From Polaromonas sp. (GTDB lineage Bacteria; Pseudomonadota; Gammaproteobacteria; Burkholderiales; Burkholderiaceae_C): a DNA stretch of 50,293 bases. Shown in pieces: positions 27,532 to 37,541 of the stretch. The translations under genes and the position numbers were made by a program. Numbering within the stretch: the first letter of the stretch is position 1; the number at the start of each line of letters is the position of its first letter. The notes under the pieces are model-generated. The model saw only the letters and a list, made by a program, of their open reading frames with translations. It searched no databases and was not told the DNA's origin. The stretch covers positions 1-50,293 of the forward strand of contig JAIPCZ010000016.1 in assembly GCA_021737975.1 (NCBI GenBank). The letters are read 5' to 3'.

Positions 27532-27761
27532 TTGGCCAACTCATGCAGCACATTGCGCCGCTCTTTCATCACCTCACGCGCCAAACGCATTTGAGCCTCG
27601 AAGACCGGGTCGTTCGGTGTGATGCGCAGGCCGTCCGGTGACTCTGTGACATAAAACGTTTCACCTTTTTCCAGCTTGAGTTGGGCCAATAGTTCCTTGG
27701 GAAAAACAGCGCCAACCGAGTTCCCGATTTGTGTCAGTTTGAGCGTGTACGTAGAAAGCAC
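27528..27761 (-). CDS. AbrB/MazE-family antitoxin of the Doc pair
   Basis: This 77-residue protein has an AbrB/SpoVT swapped-hairpin DNA-binding domain (LKLTQIGNSVGAVFPKEL, LKLEKGETFYV) and a short charged C-terminal tail that probably binds and neutralises Doc. It uses a GTG start at 27761. The gene precedes doc with a four-base overlap, the usual antitoxin-first order. The upstream gap includes the palindrome GTTATAAC at 27768-27775, a possible autoregulatory site. Classic P1 Doc pairs with Phd rather than AbrB; AbrB-Doc pairs are also common in chromosomes. Confidence 0.85.
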   Translation of the reverse strand: MLSTYTLKLTQIGNSVGAVFPKELLAQLKLEKGETFYVTESPDGLRITPNDPVFEAQMRLAREVMKERRNVLHELAK

Positions 27762-27897
27762 TCAGAAGTTATAACGTTTGTAAAAATAAACAAGGAAAAT
27801 CCCGTTGTCAACGCACTGAGCCCGGCTGCGTTAACATGGTTTCACACCACCGCGTCCTCTGGCGCTGCCGCTTTCGGGCCCAAATTCTCAGCTTTCC

Positions 27898-28557
27898 ATG
27901 ACCGATACATCCTCTTTCGATGCCTTGCCGCTTTTTCCGCTGGAACTGGTGCTGTTCCCGGGTGGCTTTTTGTCCTTGCGGATTTTTGAGGTGCGTTACC
28001 TCGACATGGTGAACCAGTGCGAGAAGAACGACACCCCGTTTGGCGTGGTCACGCTGGCCCGCGGGTCAGAGGTGCGCACGGCCGCCGGCGACCGGGCCGG
28101 CGGCGCCAAAACAGGCCAGGCGACTTTTCACCCGGTGGGCACATTGGCGCGCATCAGCCAGTTGAGTCGGCCGCAGCCGGGCCTGATCATGATCAACTGC
28201 AGCGGCGCGCAGCGTTTTGAGGTCACGCAGCCCGAATTGCTCAAGCACGGCCTCTGGGTCGGCCAGGCCAGGCTGCTGCCGGAGGACCAAACCGTGCCGA
28301 TACCCGAGGACTTGCTGCCCGTGGCGAGCGCCCTGGCGCGCATGCTCGACACCCTGAAGGCACAGGGCGTGACGCCCGAGCAGATGCCCATTCACCCGCC
28401 CTACGCGCTGCATGACTGCGCCTGGGTGGCCAACCGCTGGTGTGATCTGCTGCCCATGGCGCTGACGCAAAAACATCGGCTGATGACACTCGACAACCCG
28501 CTGCTGCGGATGGAGCTGGTGAGCGATTTGCTGGAGCGTCACGGCATCGCCACCTGA
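27898..28557 (+). CDS. LON substrate-binding-domain protein
   Basis: This 219-residue cytoplasmic protein matches the N-terminal substrate-binding domain of Lon protease without the ATPase or peptidase parts. The segment LPLFPLELVLFPGGFLSLRIFEVRYLDMV (split here as LPLFPLELVLFPGG and LRIFEVRYLDM) is typical, as is the FGVVTLARGSEV region. Stand-alone members are common in proteobacteria and their role is unknown; adaptor activity is a guess. It starts 136 bp from the antitoxin gene, which is divergent. Confidence 0.85.
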   Translation: MTDTSSFDALPLFPLELVLFPGGFLSLRIFEVRYLDMVNQCEKNDTPFGVVTLARGSEVRTAAGDRAGGAKTGQATFHPVGTLARISQLSRPQPGLIMINCSGAQRFEVTQPELLKHGLWVGQARLLPEDQTVPIPEDLLPVASALARMLDTLKAQGVTPEQMPIHPPYALHDCAWVANRWCDLLPMALTQKHRLMTLDNPLLRMELVSDLLERHGIAT

Positions 28558-28576
28558 GCGCCTTTGGGCCGCCTGT

Positions 28577-29704
28577 TCAGCCCGGCGCGGATGGCAGCGC
28601 CACAAAACAAGCCGATGCCGCGCTTTGGGCGCCCAGCGTCAGCATTTCCATGACCGCATGCACCTGCGCGGGGGTGACGCCGGGCTCTGGCGCCAGCCCC
28701 AGCAGGTGGTCGCGCAATTGGGCGTAATAGCGCAGGTAGTTGCCAGGCGGCTGGGGCGCGGCACTGCGCACCGACACCGGGGCCGCCACCCCTGCCATGC
28801 TGGCCATGCGCAGCAACTGGCCGGGTTGCGGGTCCTGACCCCAGTCATCCAGCGCTGCCAGATGCGGGCGCTGGCCGGCCTTGAGGGCATCTTCCTGCAG
28901 GTCGAGGCCCATCTTCGTGAAACTGCCCTGGGTGCCGTGCGCCGACCAGCGCGGCCCCGGCTCGGCCACCAGCGTGCTGGCGTGCAGGATCACACGCAAC
29001 CCGCCCTGCGGCGTGTCATAACGCAGCACGGCGTGAAACCAGTCGTTGACCTGGGCGCCGTCGCGCACCATGGCCTGCTCCAGCAGCAGGGCATCGGGCC
29101 GGCCAAAGAGCACCAGGGCCTGGTCCACCAGGTGCGGCCCAAGGTCGAACCACAGGCCCGAGCCGGGCAGGTTCTGCTCGCGCCAGCGCTCCGGCACGGC
29201 GGGACGGTAACGGTCAAAGTGCGAGTCCACCTGCACAACCCGGCCCAACTGGCCGTTCTGAACGACCTGCTGCAGCGCCAGAAAGTCGCTGTCAAAGCGC
29301 CGGTTCTGAAACACCGTGAGCACCCTGCCCTGCTGGTTCGCCAGCGCCAGCAGGGTTTCGGTCTCGGCCAGACTCACGGTGCAGGGCTTGTCGACCACCA
29401 CATTTTTGCCCGCCTGCAGCGCCGCCCGGGCCAGTTCGAAATGGCTGTCGTTGGGCGTCGCGATAACGACCAGGTCAATGGCGGGGTCGGCCAGTGCGGC
29501 GCTGACGGAAGCCACACAGGGCACGGCGGGCCAGTCGCGCTGCACGGCCTCATGCTGGCGCGTGACGATGCAGGCCAGCTGCAGGCCGGGCACACCGGCA
29601 ATCAGCGGGGCGTGAAAGATGCGGCCGGCGCCGCCGTAGCCGATCAGGGCGACCTGCAGGGGCGCCTGCCGGGTGGGCTGTTGGGTGGTGGGTAGCGGGT
29701 TCAT
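28577..29704 (-). CDS. Gfo/Idh/MocA-family oxidoreductase
   Basis: This 375-residue NAD(P)-dependent dehydrogenase has the N-terminal nucleotide motif ALIGYGGAGRIFHAPL, the catalytic segment VVDKPCTVSLAETE (EKP-like motif here DKP), and WFDLGPHLVDQALVLFG in the C-terminal sheet domain. It resembles E. coli YdgJ-type members. The start ATG at 29704 gives MNPLPTTQQP. The substrate, probably a sugar or inositol derivative, cannot be assigned. It is divergent from the acyltransferase with 37 bp between the starts, so the promoters must overlap the coding ends. Confidence 0.83.
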   Translation of the reverse strand: MNPLPTTQQPTRQAPLQVALIGYGGAGRIFHAPLIAGVPGLQLACIVTRQHEAVQRDWPAVPCVASVSAALADPAIDLVVIATPNDSHFELARAALQAGKNVVVDKPCTVSLAETETLLALANQQGRVLTVFQNRRFDSDFLALQQVVQNGQLGRVVQVDSHFDRYRPAVPERWREQNLPGSGLWFDLGPHLVDQALVLFGRPDALLLEQAMVRDGAQVNDWFHAVLRYDTPQGGLRVILHASTLVAEPGPRWSAHGTQGSFTKMGLDLQEDALKAGQRPHLAALDDWGQDPQPGQLLRMASMAGVAAPVSVRSAAPQPPGNYLRYYAQLRDHLLGLAPEPGVTPAQVHAVMEMLTLGAQSAASACFVALPSAPG

Positions 29705-29741
29705 GCCCGGATCATCACAGAAAATCGCGCACAATTTGGCC

Positions 29742-30650
29742 ATGCTTCACTTTTTACCAGCGCCTGTCAACGGTGCCATTGCCAGCACACTGATGCTGCT
29801 CAATATTTTGTTCTGGGTGCCGCTGCTGCTGCTGGTGGCCACGGTCAAGCTGCTGCTGCCTTTCAGGCGGGTGCGGCTGGCCATCGACCCGGTGCTGCTG
29901 CGTATTGCCGAGACCTGGATTGCCGGCAACAGCGGCTGGATGCGCCTGACCCAGCCGATGCAGTGGGAGGTGAGCGGCCTGCAGGCCCTGAACCCGCGCC
30001 AGTGGTACCTGGTGATCTGCAACCACCAGTCCTGGGTCGACATTCTGGTGCTGCAGCACGTGCTGAACCGGCGCATTCCGCTGCTCAAGTTCTTCCTTAA
30101 AAAACAGCTGATCTGGGTGCCCATCATGGGGCTGGCCTGGTGGGCGCTGGAATTCCCGTTCATGCGCCGGCACAGCGAGGCTTTTCTGCAAAAACACCCG
30201 CAGGAGCGCGGCAAGGACGCCGCCACCACCCGCGCAGCCTGCGAAAAGTACGCGCTGGTGCCCACCAGCGTGATGAATTTTGTCGAGGGCACCCGATTTA
30301 CCCGGGCCAAGCAGCAACGCCAGCAGTCGCCCTACCGGCACCTGCTCAAGCCCAAGGCCGGCGGCATCAGCCTGGCGCTCGATGCCATGGGCGAGAAGTT
30401 TGGCGCGGTGCTCGACATCACCATCGCCTACCCGGACGGCACGCCCAATTTCTGGCAGTTTTTGCAGGGCCGGGTGCCACGCGTTATCGTGCAGGCCCGC
30501 ATACTGCCTGTGCCAAGGCTCGGCGCCGACGCGCCCGGCGACGTCTCGCAGGCATTGCGCGCCTTGTGCCAGGACTGGATCAATCAGTTGTGGACCGACA
30601 AGGAGACGCTGCTGGAGCAGCTTCTGGCCGTTAAAAAAATCAATAATTGA
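29742..30650 (+). CDS. 1-acyl-glycerol-3-phosphate acyltransferase-like protein
   Basis: This 302-residue membrane protein belongs to the PlsC/LPLAT family and resembles YihG-type acyltransferases. The catalytic HX4D motif is in CNHQSWVDILVL, and the substrate motif is FVEGTRFTRAKQQ. A first membrane helix occupies residues 10-40 (ASTLMLLNILFWVPLLLLV), and KQLIWVPIMGLAWWALEFPF lies after the active site. It probably transfers an acyl chain to lysophosphatidate during phospholipid synthesis or remodelling. The start is the ATG at 29742. Confidence 0.87.
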   Translation: MLHFLPAPVNGAIASTLMLLNILFWVPLLLLVATVKLLLPFRRVRLAIDPVLLRIAETWIAGNSGWMRLTQPMQWEVSGLQALNPRQWYLVICNHQSWVDILVLQHVLNRRIPLLKFFLKKQLIWVPIMGLAWWALEFPFMRRHSEAFLQKHPQERGKDAATTRAACEKYALVPTSVMNFVEGTRFTRAKQQRQQSPYRHLLKPKAGGISLALDAMGEKFGAVLDITIAYPDGTPNFWQFLQGRVPRVIVQARILPVPRLGADAPGDVSQALRALCQDWINQLWTDKETLLEQLLAVKKINN

Positions 30651-30710
30651 CTTTAAATAAATATTTCAAGCATTTGATTTTATTTGATTTGTCACCATTC
30701 AATAGGCGGT

Positions 30711-31289
30711 TCAACGCAGGTGCTTGAAACCCTTGGCGCGAAACATCTCCCGGATGCCGAGCCGGCGCGGACCCGCCACCAGTTCAAAGGCCTCACCGGC
30801 CTGCAGGGTGCCGGGCGCATCCACAGCCAGGTAAAAACCGCAGCAGCCGTGCTGCGCCATCAGTTTGCTGGCATGTGAGAAACCCATGGCGGCGTTGAAT
30901 TTGTAACAGGGTTCGCGCGGCTGGGTGACACGCAGCGCACAGCGGGCAAATTGCAGCACGTCGCCAACCCACACCCCGGTTTCCAGCAAACCGGACAGGC
31001 TCAGGTTTTCACCCAGGCTGCCCCAGGGCAAGGCATCGTCGATGGCGCCCAGCCCGGCGTCGGCGCGGGCCTGGCGCCAGAACGCGTAGTGCTCGCTCGG
31101 GTAGGCATAGACCGCCTTGTCGAGGCCGCCATGCACCGACAGGTCGGCCTGCTCGTCGCCAGCCAGGCCCAATGGCATCACGGCAACCTGGCCAGCAAGG
31201 GCTTGCTTGTGAATGGCCGTGAGCACACTGCGCTCGTGGATGCGCACGCGCCGGGCGCGGCCGGTTTGCAGGCTCAGAAGTTGGGGCAT
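30711..31289 (-). CDS. MOSC-domain protein (YiiM-like)
   Basis: This 192-residue protein contains a MOSC domain, a sulfur-carrier fold related to the end of molybdenum-cofactor sulfurases. The blocks GDEQADLSVHGGLDKAVYAY, SLGENLSLSGLLE and TQPREPCYKFNA contain the conserved Cys (EPCYK). YiiM in E. coli handles N-hydroxylated substrates with molybdenum cofactor, so a similar molybdoenzyme role is possible. I chose the ATG at 31289 because the longer frame upstream has no similarity. It is divergent from the lipase-like gene with 88 bp between the starts. Confidence 0.87.
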   Translation of the reverse strand: MPQLLSLQTGRARRVRIHERSVLTAIHKQALAGQVAVMPLGLAGDEQADLSVHGGLDKAVYAYPSEHYAFWRQARADAGLGAIDDALPWGSLGENLSLSGLLETGVWVGDVLQFARCALRVTQPREPCYKFNAAMGFSHASKLMAQHGCCGFYLAVDAPGTLQAGEAFELVAGPRRLGIREMFRAKGFKHLR

Positions 31290-31377
31290 GGTGATGAATG
31301 ATGGATTGAATCGGACGTGGTGACGCTGCCACTGGCATACTCTCGCCAGACCAAACCCCATTATCAGGACCCAGCCC

Positions 31378-32280
31378 ATGCTCGCCCGCTTATTGCGTCG
31401 CATTTACATCGTTCAATTGCTTTCCGGCGGCTTGCTGGGAATCTATGCCGCCGGTCGCCTGGGCTTGGACGGCGCCACGGCGTGGGCTGCGGGGCTGCTG
31501 TGCGCCCTGCTGCTTCCCTTGCTGCTTCAACTGACCGTGATAGGCGTGAGCATGGTGCAATCTCGCCCCAAGTCGGCGGCTGCCCTATGGTGGCGGGCGT
31601 TTGGCGGGGAATTTTCGGCGGTCCTGCGGATCTTCTGGTTTCAGTTGCCCTGGGCGGGCGCAAGCACAAAGGTCTCCTGCCCGGCCACGCCGCAGGCAAC
31701 GCAGCCCTGGCGCGTGCCGGTGCTGCTGGTGCACGGCTATATCTGCAACTACCGCTTGTGGGACAAATTGGCGCGGGCACTGCACGAGGCGGGGCATCCG
31801 GTGCTGGCCATCACGCTGGAGCCTCTGTTTACCTCGATTGACGATTACGCGCCGCAAATTCAGCAGGCCGTGCGGCAATTGCAGCAGGCGAGCGGCGCGA
31901 CCCAGGTGGCACTGGTGGGGCACAGCATGGGGGGGCTCGTGATCCGGGCCTGGATGCGAAGCCGCGGCAGCGCCGATGTGGCCAAAGTCATCACCCTGGG
32001 CACGCCGCACCAGGGAACACAGATGGCAAGTTGGTCACCCACGACCAACGCGGCGCAGATGGCGTGGCACAGCGCGTGGCTGCAAGCCCTGCAAGCCAGC
32101 GAAACAGCGGCGACCCGGCGATTGATGCACATTGCCCTGACCCGGCACGACAATATTGTCTATCCGCAGCGTGAGCAGATCCTGCCAGACACCACCGTGA
32201 CCGAATTCAGGGGCATTGGGCATCTGGAAATGTGCCTCAATGCCCAGGTGATCGGGCATGTGCTGCAAAAACTACACTGA
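31378..32280 (+). CDS. Lipase/esterase-like alpha/beta hydrolase, membrane anchored
   Basis: This 300-residue protein starts with two hydrophobic segments (residues 8-30 and 36-62) that would anchor it in the inner membrane. The hydrolase domain begins with VPVLLVHGYICNYRLW. The nucleophile elbow is VGHSMGGLV, and GTPHQGTQMA resembles bacterial triacylglycerol lipases. A C-terminal GIGHLEMCLN supplies the probable catalytic His. It could release fatty acids or hydrolyse another ester. No chaperone or secretion genes are nearby. Confidence 0.82.
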   Translation: MLARLLRRIYIVQLLSGGLLGIYAAGRLGLDGATAWAAGLLCALLLPLLLQLTVIGVSMVQSRPKSAAALWWRAFGGEFSAVLRIFWFQLPWAGASTKVSCPATPQATQPWRVPVLLVHGYICNYRLWDKLARALHEAGHPVLAITLEPLFTSIDDYAPQIQQAVRQLQQASGATQVALVGHSMGGLVIRAWMRSRGSADVAKVITLGTPHQGTQMASWSPTTNAAQMAWHSAWLQALQASETAATRRLMHIALTRHDNIVYPQREQILPDTTVTEFRGIGHLEMCLNAQVIGHVLQKLH

Positions 32281-32329
32281 TCAGCAAAAATCCAGGGCCA
32301 GGCTTGCGGAAAGCACGCGTGTTGCTCGC

Positions 32330-32335
32330 TATAAT
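32330..32335 (+). promoter_or_regulatory. Candidate -10 box upstream of rpsU
   Basis: A perfect TATAAT lies 126 bp upstream of the rpsU start. TTGCGG at 32304-32309 is a possible -35, although the 20-bp spacer is longer than usual. This implies an rpsU leader of roughly 120 nucleotides. Confidence 0.5.
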
Positions 32336-32461
32336 CCTAGGCTTTGCTGGCAAAACTCCGCTGCCTGATCAACTTTTAAGCGGAGAAAATCGCAAATGCT
32401 TTGGTTTTAGGCCCGATCTTCCCGAAACCCGACGTTTGCACATATAGGATCTCTTGACGTA

Positions 32462-32674
32462 ATGACAACCATCCGTGTTAAAGACAACGAACCCTTTGAC
32501 GTCGCGCTGCGCCGCTTCAAACGCACCATTGAAAAACTGGGCCTTCTGACCGACCTGCGCGCGCGCGAGTTCTACGAAAAACCCACCTCTGAGCGCAAGC
32601 GCAAGAAGGCGGCTGCCGTCAAACGCAATTACAAGCGCATCCGCGCCATGCAATTGCCCAAGAAGCTGTATTGA
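32462..32674 (+). CDS. rpsU: 30S ribosomal protein S21
   Basis: This 70-residue basic protein of the small ribosomal subunit matches S21 throughout: [19 protein letters not shown], then KTIEKLG-like [13 protein letters not shown], and the Lys/Arg-rich end [21 protein letters not shown]21 helps base-pairing between mRNA and the 16S rRNA anti-Shine-Dalgarno. A strong terminator lies 41 bp past the stop, followed by yqeY. In many proteobacteria rpsU leads to dnaG and rpoD, which are not found here. Confidence 0.97.
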   Translation: MTTIRVKDNEPFDVALRRFKRTIEKLGLLTDLRAREFYEKPTSERKRKKAAAVKRNYKRIRAMQLPKKLY

Positions 32675-32714
32675 ACCTGTTGTCCTGACAGGGCTGTAAC
32701 AGCCTCTTGCACAA

Positions 32715-32746
32715 GCTCGCCGGGGACGCTCAGGCGGGCTTTTTTT
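32715..32746 (+). terminator. Intrinsic terminator after rpsU
   Basis: GCTCGCC (32715-32721) pairs with GGCGGGC (32733-32739) around an 11-base loop, with one G-T pair, followed directly by seven T (32740-32746). It ends 30 bp before the yqeY start, so yqeY is either expressed by read-through or has a promoter in the stem region. Confidence 0.88.
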
Positions 32747-32776
32747 ATGGCCAATCCATTCACAGGAATACGACAA

Positions 32777-33223
32777 ATGTCACTCAAAGACCAGGTGATC
32801 GAAGACATGAAAACCGCCATGCGTGCCAGGGACAGTGAACGCCTGGGCACCATCCGCCTGCTGCTGGCGGCGGCCAAACAAAAGGAAGTGGACGAGCGCG
32901 TGGTGCTCGACGATGCCGCCATGATTGGCATCGTGGACAAGCTCATCAAGCAGCGCAAAGACTCCGTGGCCGCCTACACCCAAGCTCAGCGCATGGACCT
33001 GGCAGACAAGGAAAGTGCCGAAATCCTGGTGTTGCAGGCTTATTTGCCGCAGCGCCTGAACGCTGAAGAGGTCAGCGCCGCGGTCAACGCCATTGTGAGC
33101 GGCCTGGGTGCCAAGGGGCCGGGCGACATGGGCAAGGTGATGGCCGCCGTCAAGGCGCAGCTGGCAGGCAAGGCCGACATGGCCATGGTGTCGCAGGCTG
33201 TCAAGACGGTACTGGCAGGCTGA
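32777..33223 (+). CDS. GatB/YqeY-domain protein
   Basis: This 148-residue protein belongs to the YqeY family, which resembles the tail domain of the amidotransferase subunit GatB. It has the typical start MSLKDQVIEDMKTAMRARD, the middle IRLLLAAAKQKEVDER, and a GatB-tail end ADMAMVSQAVKTVLAG. The family is often encoded next to rpsU and may bind tRNA, but its role is unproved. The ATG at 32777 was chosen; an in-frame ATG at 32747 lies inside the terminator tail and is less likely. The 3' end lies one base from the end of the convergent DUF1631 gene. Confidence 0.9.
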   Translation: MSLKDQVIEDMKTAMRARDSERLGTIRLLLAAAKQKEVDERVVLDDAAMIGIVDKLIKQRKDSVAAYTQAQRMDLADKESAEILVLQAYLPQRLNAEEVSAAVNAIVSGLGAKGPGDMGKVMAAVKAQLAGKADMAMVSQAVKTVLAG

Positions 33224-33224
33224 G

Positions 33225-35531
33225 TCAGGTCCGGCCGCTGTCCAGGCTGTTGAGCATGGCGGTGTGCACGATCTCATCGAGCGCACTGTCGACCATCGAA
33301 TGGTCGGCCACCAGTCGCAAGGCGTTCTTGGTCAGCAAGTTTTCCAGCGAGGGCCGGGTCATGGATTGCGTCTGACCCTGCGCCCCGGTAAACAGGTACA
33401 TGGTGCGTTGCGGGCTGATCCAGCTGAGCTGACTGCGCTGCCAGCTGCCCTTGATCGCTATTTCGACCCAGGCACCGGCGACCAGGGCATTGAGCGCAGA
33501 CGAGGGCAAGCCGGGCGCTGCCTGGTTTGCCAACGGCACCACGGACTCTAGCAGCGGCCCCGTCGCCGGCAGCGGCGGCCTGACCGGCGCCTCGTCGGCC
33601 AGGTCGATGAAGCCCGAGGCCTTAGCCTCTCCGGGTGCCAGCCAGTGTGTGTGATTGCCCAGCAGGCCGCCGGTGGTGGACTCGGGTCTTGCCGCTGGCG
33701 CCTCTGAGGCCGGCCGGAAAGCCTGCTGGTGCAGTTTCATGAGCGAATCAAAAAACAGACTGGTTTTCAGGGACGGGTAATCGATCAGGACCAGCCCCTC
33801 GCGCAACTTTGACAGCAGCTTGGACACCAGCTTGGTGAGCTTTCCGAGGTCCTGCCGGGTCAGGTCGGGCTGGGCGCTCCACAACAGCATAGTCACCAGG
33901 TTCTTGTAGCCGCCGGGATCATCTTCGCCCCCGGGGTGGTCGAGTTCGGCAGCCGCCATCACATGGGACCAGGGACCGCAAAGAAAATCGACCACCGGGG
34001 CAGGCACGCGCTGCATGTCGGGAATCTGTTGCATCGATGCGCACATCTTCTCGGCCAGCAGATTGCGCTCCTCTGCACGATTAAGCACACGCATGGCCTG
34101 CTGCACCGTCTGCTGTGACTGCACCAACTGCTCCGACCACATGTTGCTGAGGTTGTAAAGCGCCAGGTCGAAAGGTTCGGCACTGTCGATATGGATCCGC
34201 GACAAGGGGTTGACGTAGCGGTGTAACGAGCGAATGAAAAGCGCGCATTCAGGGCTGTCTGCCGAACCAAAGGCGAGGCCGCGCTGGGTGATCTCCTGCA
34301 GCAGGCGCCGCGCCGGATGCTGCTTGTTGTTGAAGAATCGCACATCGACCAGCACCAGTCGCAACAGGGCCGGCTCCAGGTTTTCAATGACATCGCGAAT
34401 ACCCTTGATCAAGCGGGTGTCCTTGACCAGGTTGTCGATCATCTGCACCATCACCTCAAAACTGAGCACCTGAGATGGAGTTTGGCAACTTTTGCGCAAT
34501 TTTTGCCGTGCCGATTCAGGTTGCCTGGCCCGGTCCATCAAAGTCGGCTGCGCCAGTCGGGCGATCACGTCGTCCGACTGATTCATGTTTTGCAGCGCCT
34601 CGAACGCGGCGGGAACCGTCGAGGCGAAGTCGGTGGTTGGCTCCTCGGCGGCAGGCGCCAGGTCGGCTTTTGCCGACACCCCCGCGTTCCAATCGAGTTC
34701 ACCGGAAAACTGGGTGACTGCCTCATCAGGCGCAACTTCCTGCTGTGCCACCGCCTGGGTTGCCAGCAATTGGCGCAGCCTGTCGAGCGTGAGCATGCTG
34801 GATGCAGCGGATGGGTCGCCGGTGCCGTTTTGTCGCTGCGCAGGGCCCTGGGCGCGGGCAGGCTGCCTGGCTTCAGGCACGGGTGTTCGCAGCGGCTCGA
34901 TCCCATAGGACCGGACTCTTTGCGCCAGCGCCGCATAGGATGCGCTCAGCGCCGCCCCAAGGGGAACGCCCAGATGCCGCACCCAGACGATTCGCACCTG
35001 AACCGGCAGTGCCGCCTGCAACAAGGCATCTTGCAGCACAGTCAAATAAACTTGCGGCCGCAAGGGATTGCGATCGGGCTTGACCTGGCTCAGGCCCAGC
35101 AGGGCACTCATGAGCGCATTCAGCTCATTCAAGGAGGGTTGCGCGCCGCCCTGGACCAATTTCAACACCCGGGCCAATTCGATCCGTTCCTGCACCTCGG
35201 TCTCATCCATGCGCTCGAGCTGGCTGTGACTCAACTCGCCCATTGCCAATTCACCAAACTGGGAACTGGCGGTTTGCTTGTCCTGAAATGCCTGGCGCAG
35301 CGCGGCGGGAAACCGGGCGCACAGGGGCGGCCCCTTTTCGTCGAGCAGCTTGATGCACAGGCCCAGGTGGGCGCGCTCAACCTGCCCGTGCGTGCGGTTG
35401 AATTCCTGTTCGATCGATCGACGCGCCGCCGGAAAGACCTGGCGCAACAACGCCTCGCCGTCGCGCGCCGACTGTCCAAGCGCGGCACGAAACAGCGTGA
35501 GGTACTGCTCGGATCGATTGGCTGGATTCAC
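33225..35531 (-). CDS. DUF1631-family protein
   Basis: This 768-residue protein matches DUF1631, a family of large cytoplasmic proteins in Beta- and Gammaproteobacteria that are sometimes mislabelled thymidine phosphorylase. It has no recognisable catalytic motif, signal peptide or membrane segment. The N-terminal region (1-230) and the C-terminal region (350-768, with FDLALYNLSNMWSEQLV and LSWISPQRTMYLFTGAQGQ) are predicted globular. The middle (230-330) is rich in Ala, Pro and Glu and looks like a linker. The end SWQRSQLSWISPQ resembles a PilZ-like barrel, which would suggest cyclic-di-GMP sensing, but this is uncertain. It uses a GTG start 23 bp after ettA. Confidence 0.75.
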   Translation of the reverse strand: MNPANRSEQYLTLFRAALGQSARDGEALLRQVFPAARRSIEQEFNRTHGQVERAHLGLCIKLLDEKGPPLCARFPAALRQAFQDKQTASSQFGELAMGELSHSQLERMDETEVQERIELARVLKLVQGGAQPSLNELNALMSALLGLSQVKPDRNPLRPQVYLTVLQDALLQAALPVQVRIVWVRHLGVPLGAALSASYAALAQRVRSYGIEPLRTPVPEARQPARAQGPAQRQNGTGDPSAASSMLTLDRLRQLLATQAVAQQEVAPDEAVTQFSGELDWNAGVSAKADLAPAAEEPTTDFASTVPAAFEALQNMNQSDDVIARLAQPTLMDRARQPESARQKLRKSCQTPSQVLSFEVMVQMIDNLVKDTRLIKGIRDVIENLEPALLRLVLVDVRFFNNKQHPARRLLQEITQRGLAFGSADSPECALFIRSLHRYVNPLSRIHIDSAEPFDLALYNLSNMWSEQLVQSQQTVQQAMRVLNRAEERNLLAEKMCASMQQIPDMQRVPAPVVDFLCGPWSHVMAAAELDHPGGEDDPGGYKNLVTMLLWSAQPDLTRQDLGKLTKLVSKLLSKLREGLVLIDYPSLKTSLFFDSLMKLHQQAFRPASEAPAARPESTTGGLLGNHTHWLAPGEAKASGFIDLADEAPVRPPLPATGPLLESVVPLANQAAPGLPSSALNALVAGAWVEIAIKGSWQRSQLSWISPQRTMYLFTGAQGQTQSMTRPSLENLLTKNALRLVADHSMVDSALDEIVHTAMLNSLDSGRT

Positions 35532-35554
35532 TTGGGTTCTCGCTTCCTGGTCTG

Positions 35555-37216
<1,662 letters not shown>

Positions 37217-37541
37217 GGGTCTATTGGGTTCACAGAAGAGATAAAAGCAGCATTATCGGCGCACTCAGGCGGGCAAACTGCCACGCCCTATTTTGCAGCC
37301 ATTTGCCCCGGGCTGACGCGCCATCAAGGGCAAAATTACGCGCAAAAACAGGCTGGTGCCAGAGCATGCGACAATATGCGTGCTTGCGGGGCTTCAGTTG
37401 CCTGCAAGACCAGCACCTTGCTGGGAACCCAGGTACAACACCGCGGTTCCACTTTTGATCCCATCTGCCTTTGACTGAACTGTCGCTACCCGCGCCAGAA
37501 CAGGCCGATGCCCTAGCGCCCTGGATGGGGTGCACCACTAA
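37217..37541. promoter_or_regulatory. 325-bp divergent gap between ettA and rhlE
   Basis: Short open frames exist here, but none has family-like content or a good ribosome site. The gap must hold the promoters for both genes. ACAATAT near 37369 is a weak -10 candidate for rhlE, which would give the helicase an mRNA leader of about 160 nucleotides. GAACCC (37430) and GGTTCC (37444) can pair. I see no clear operator or terminator. Confidence 0.35.
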
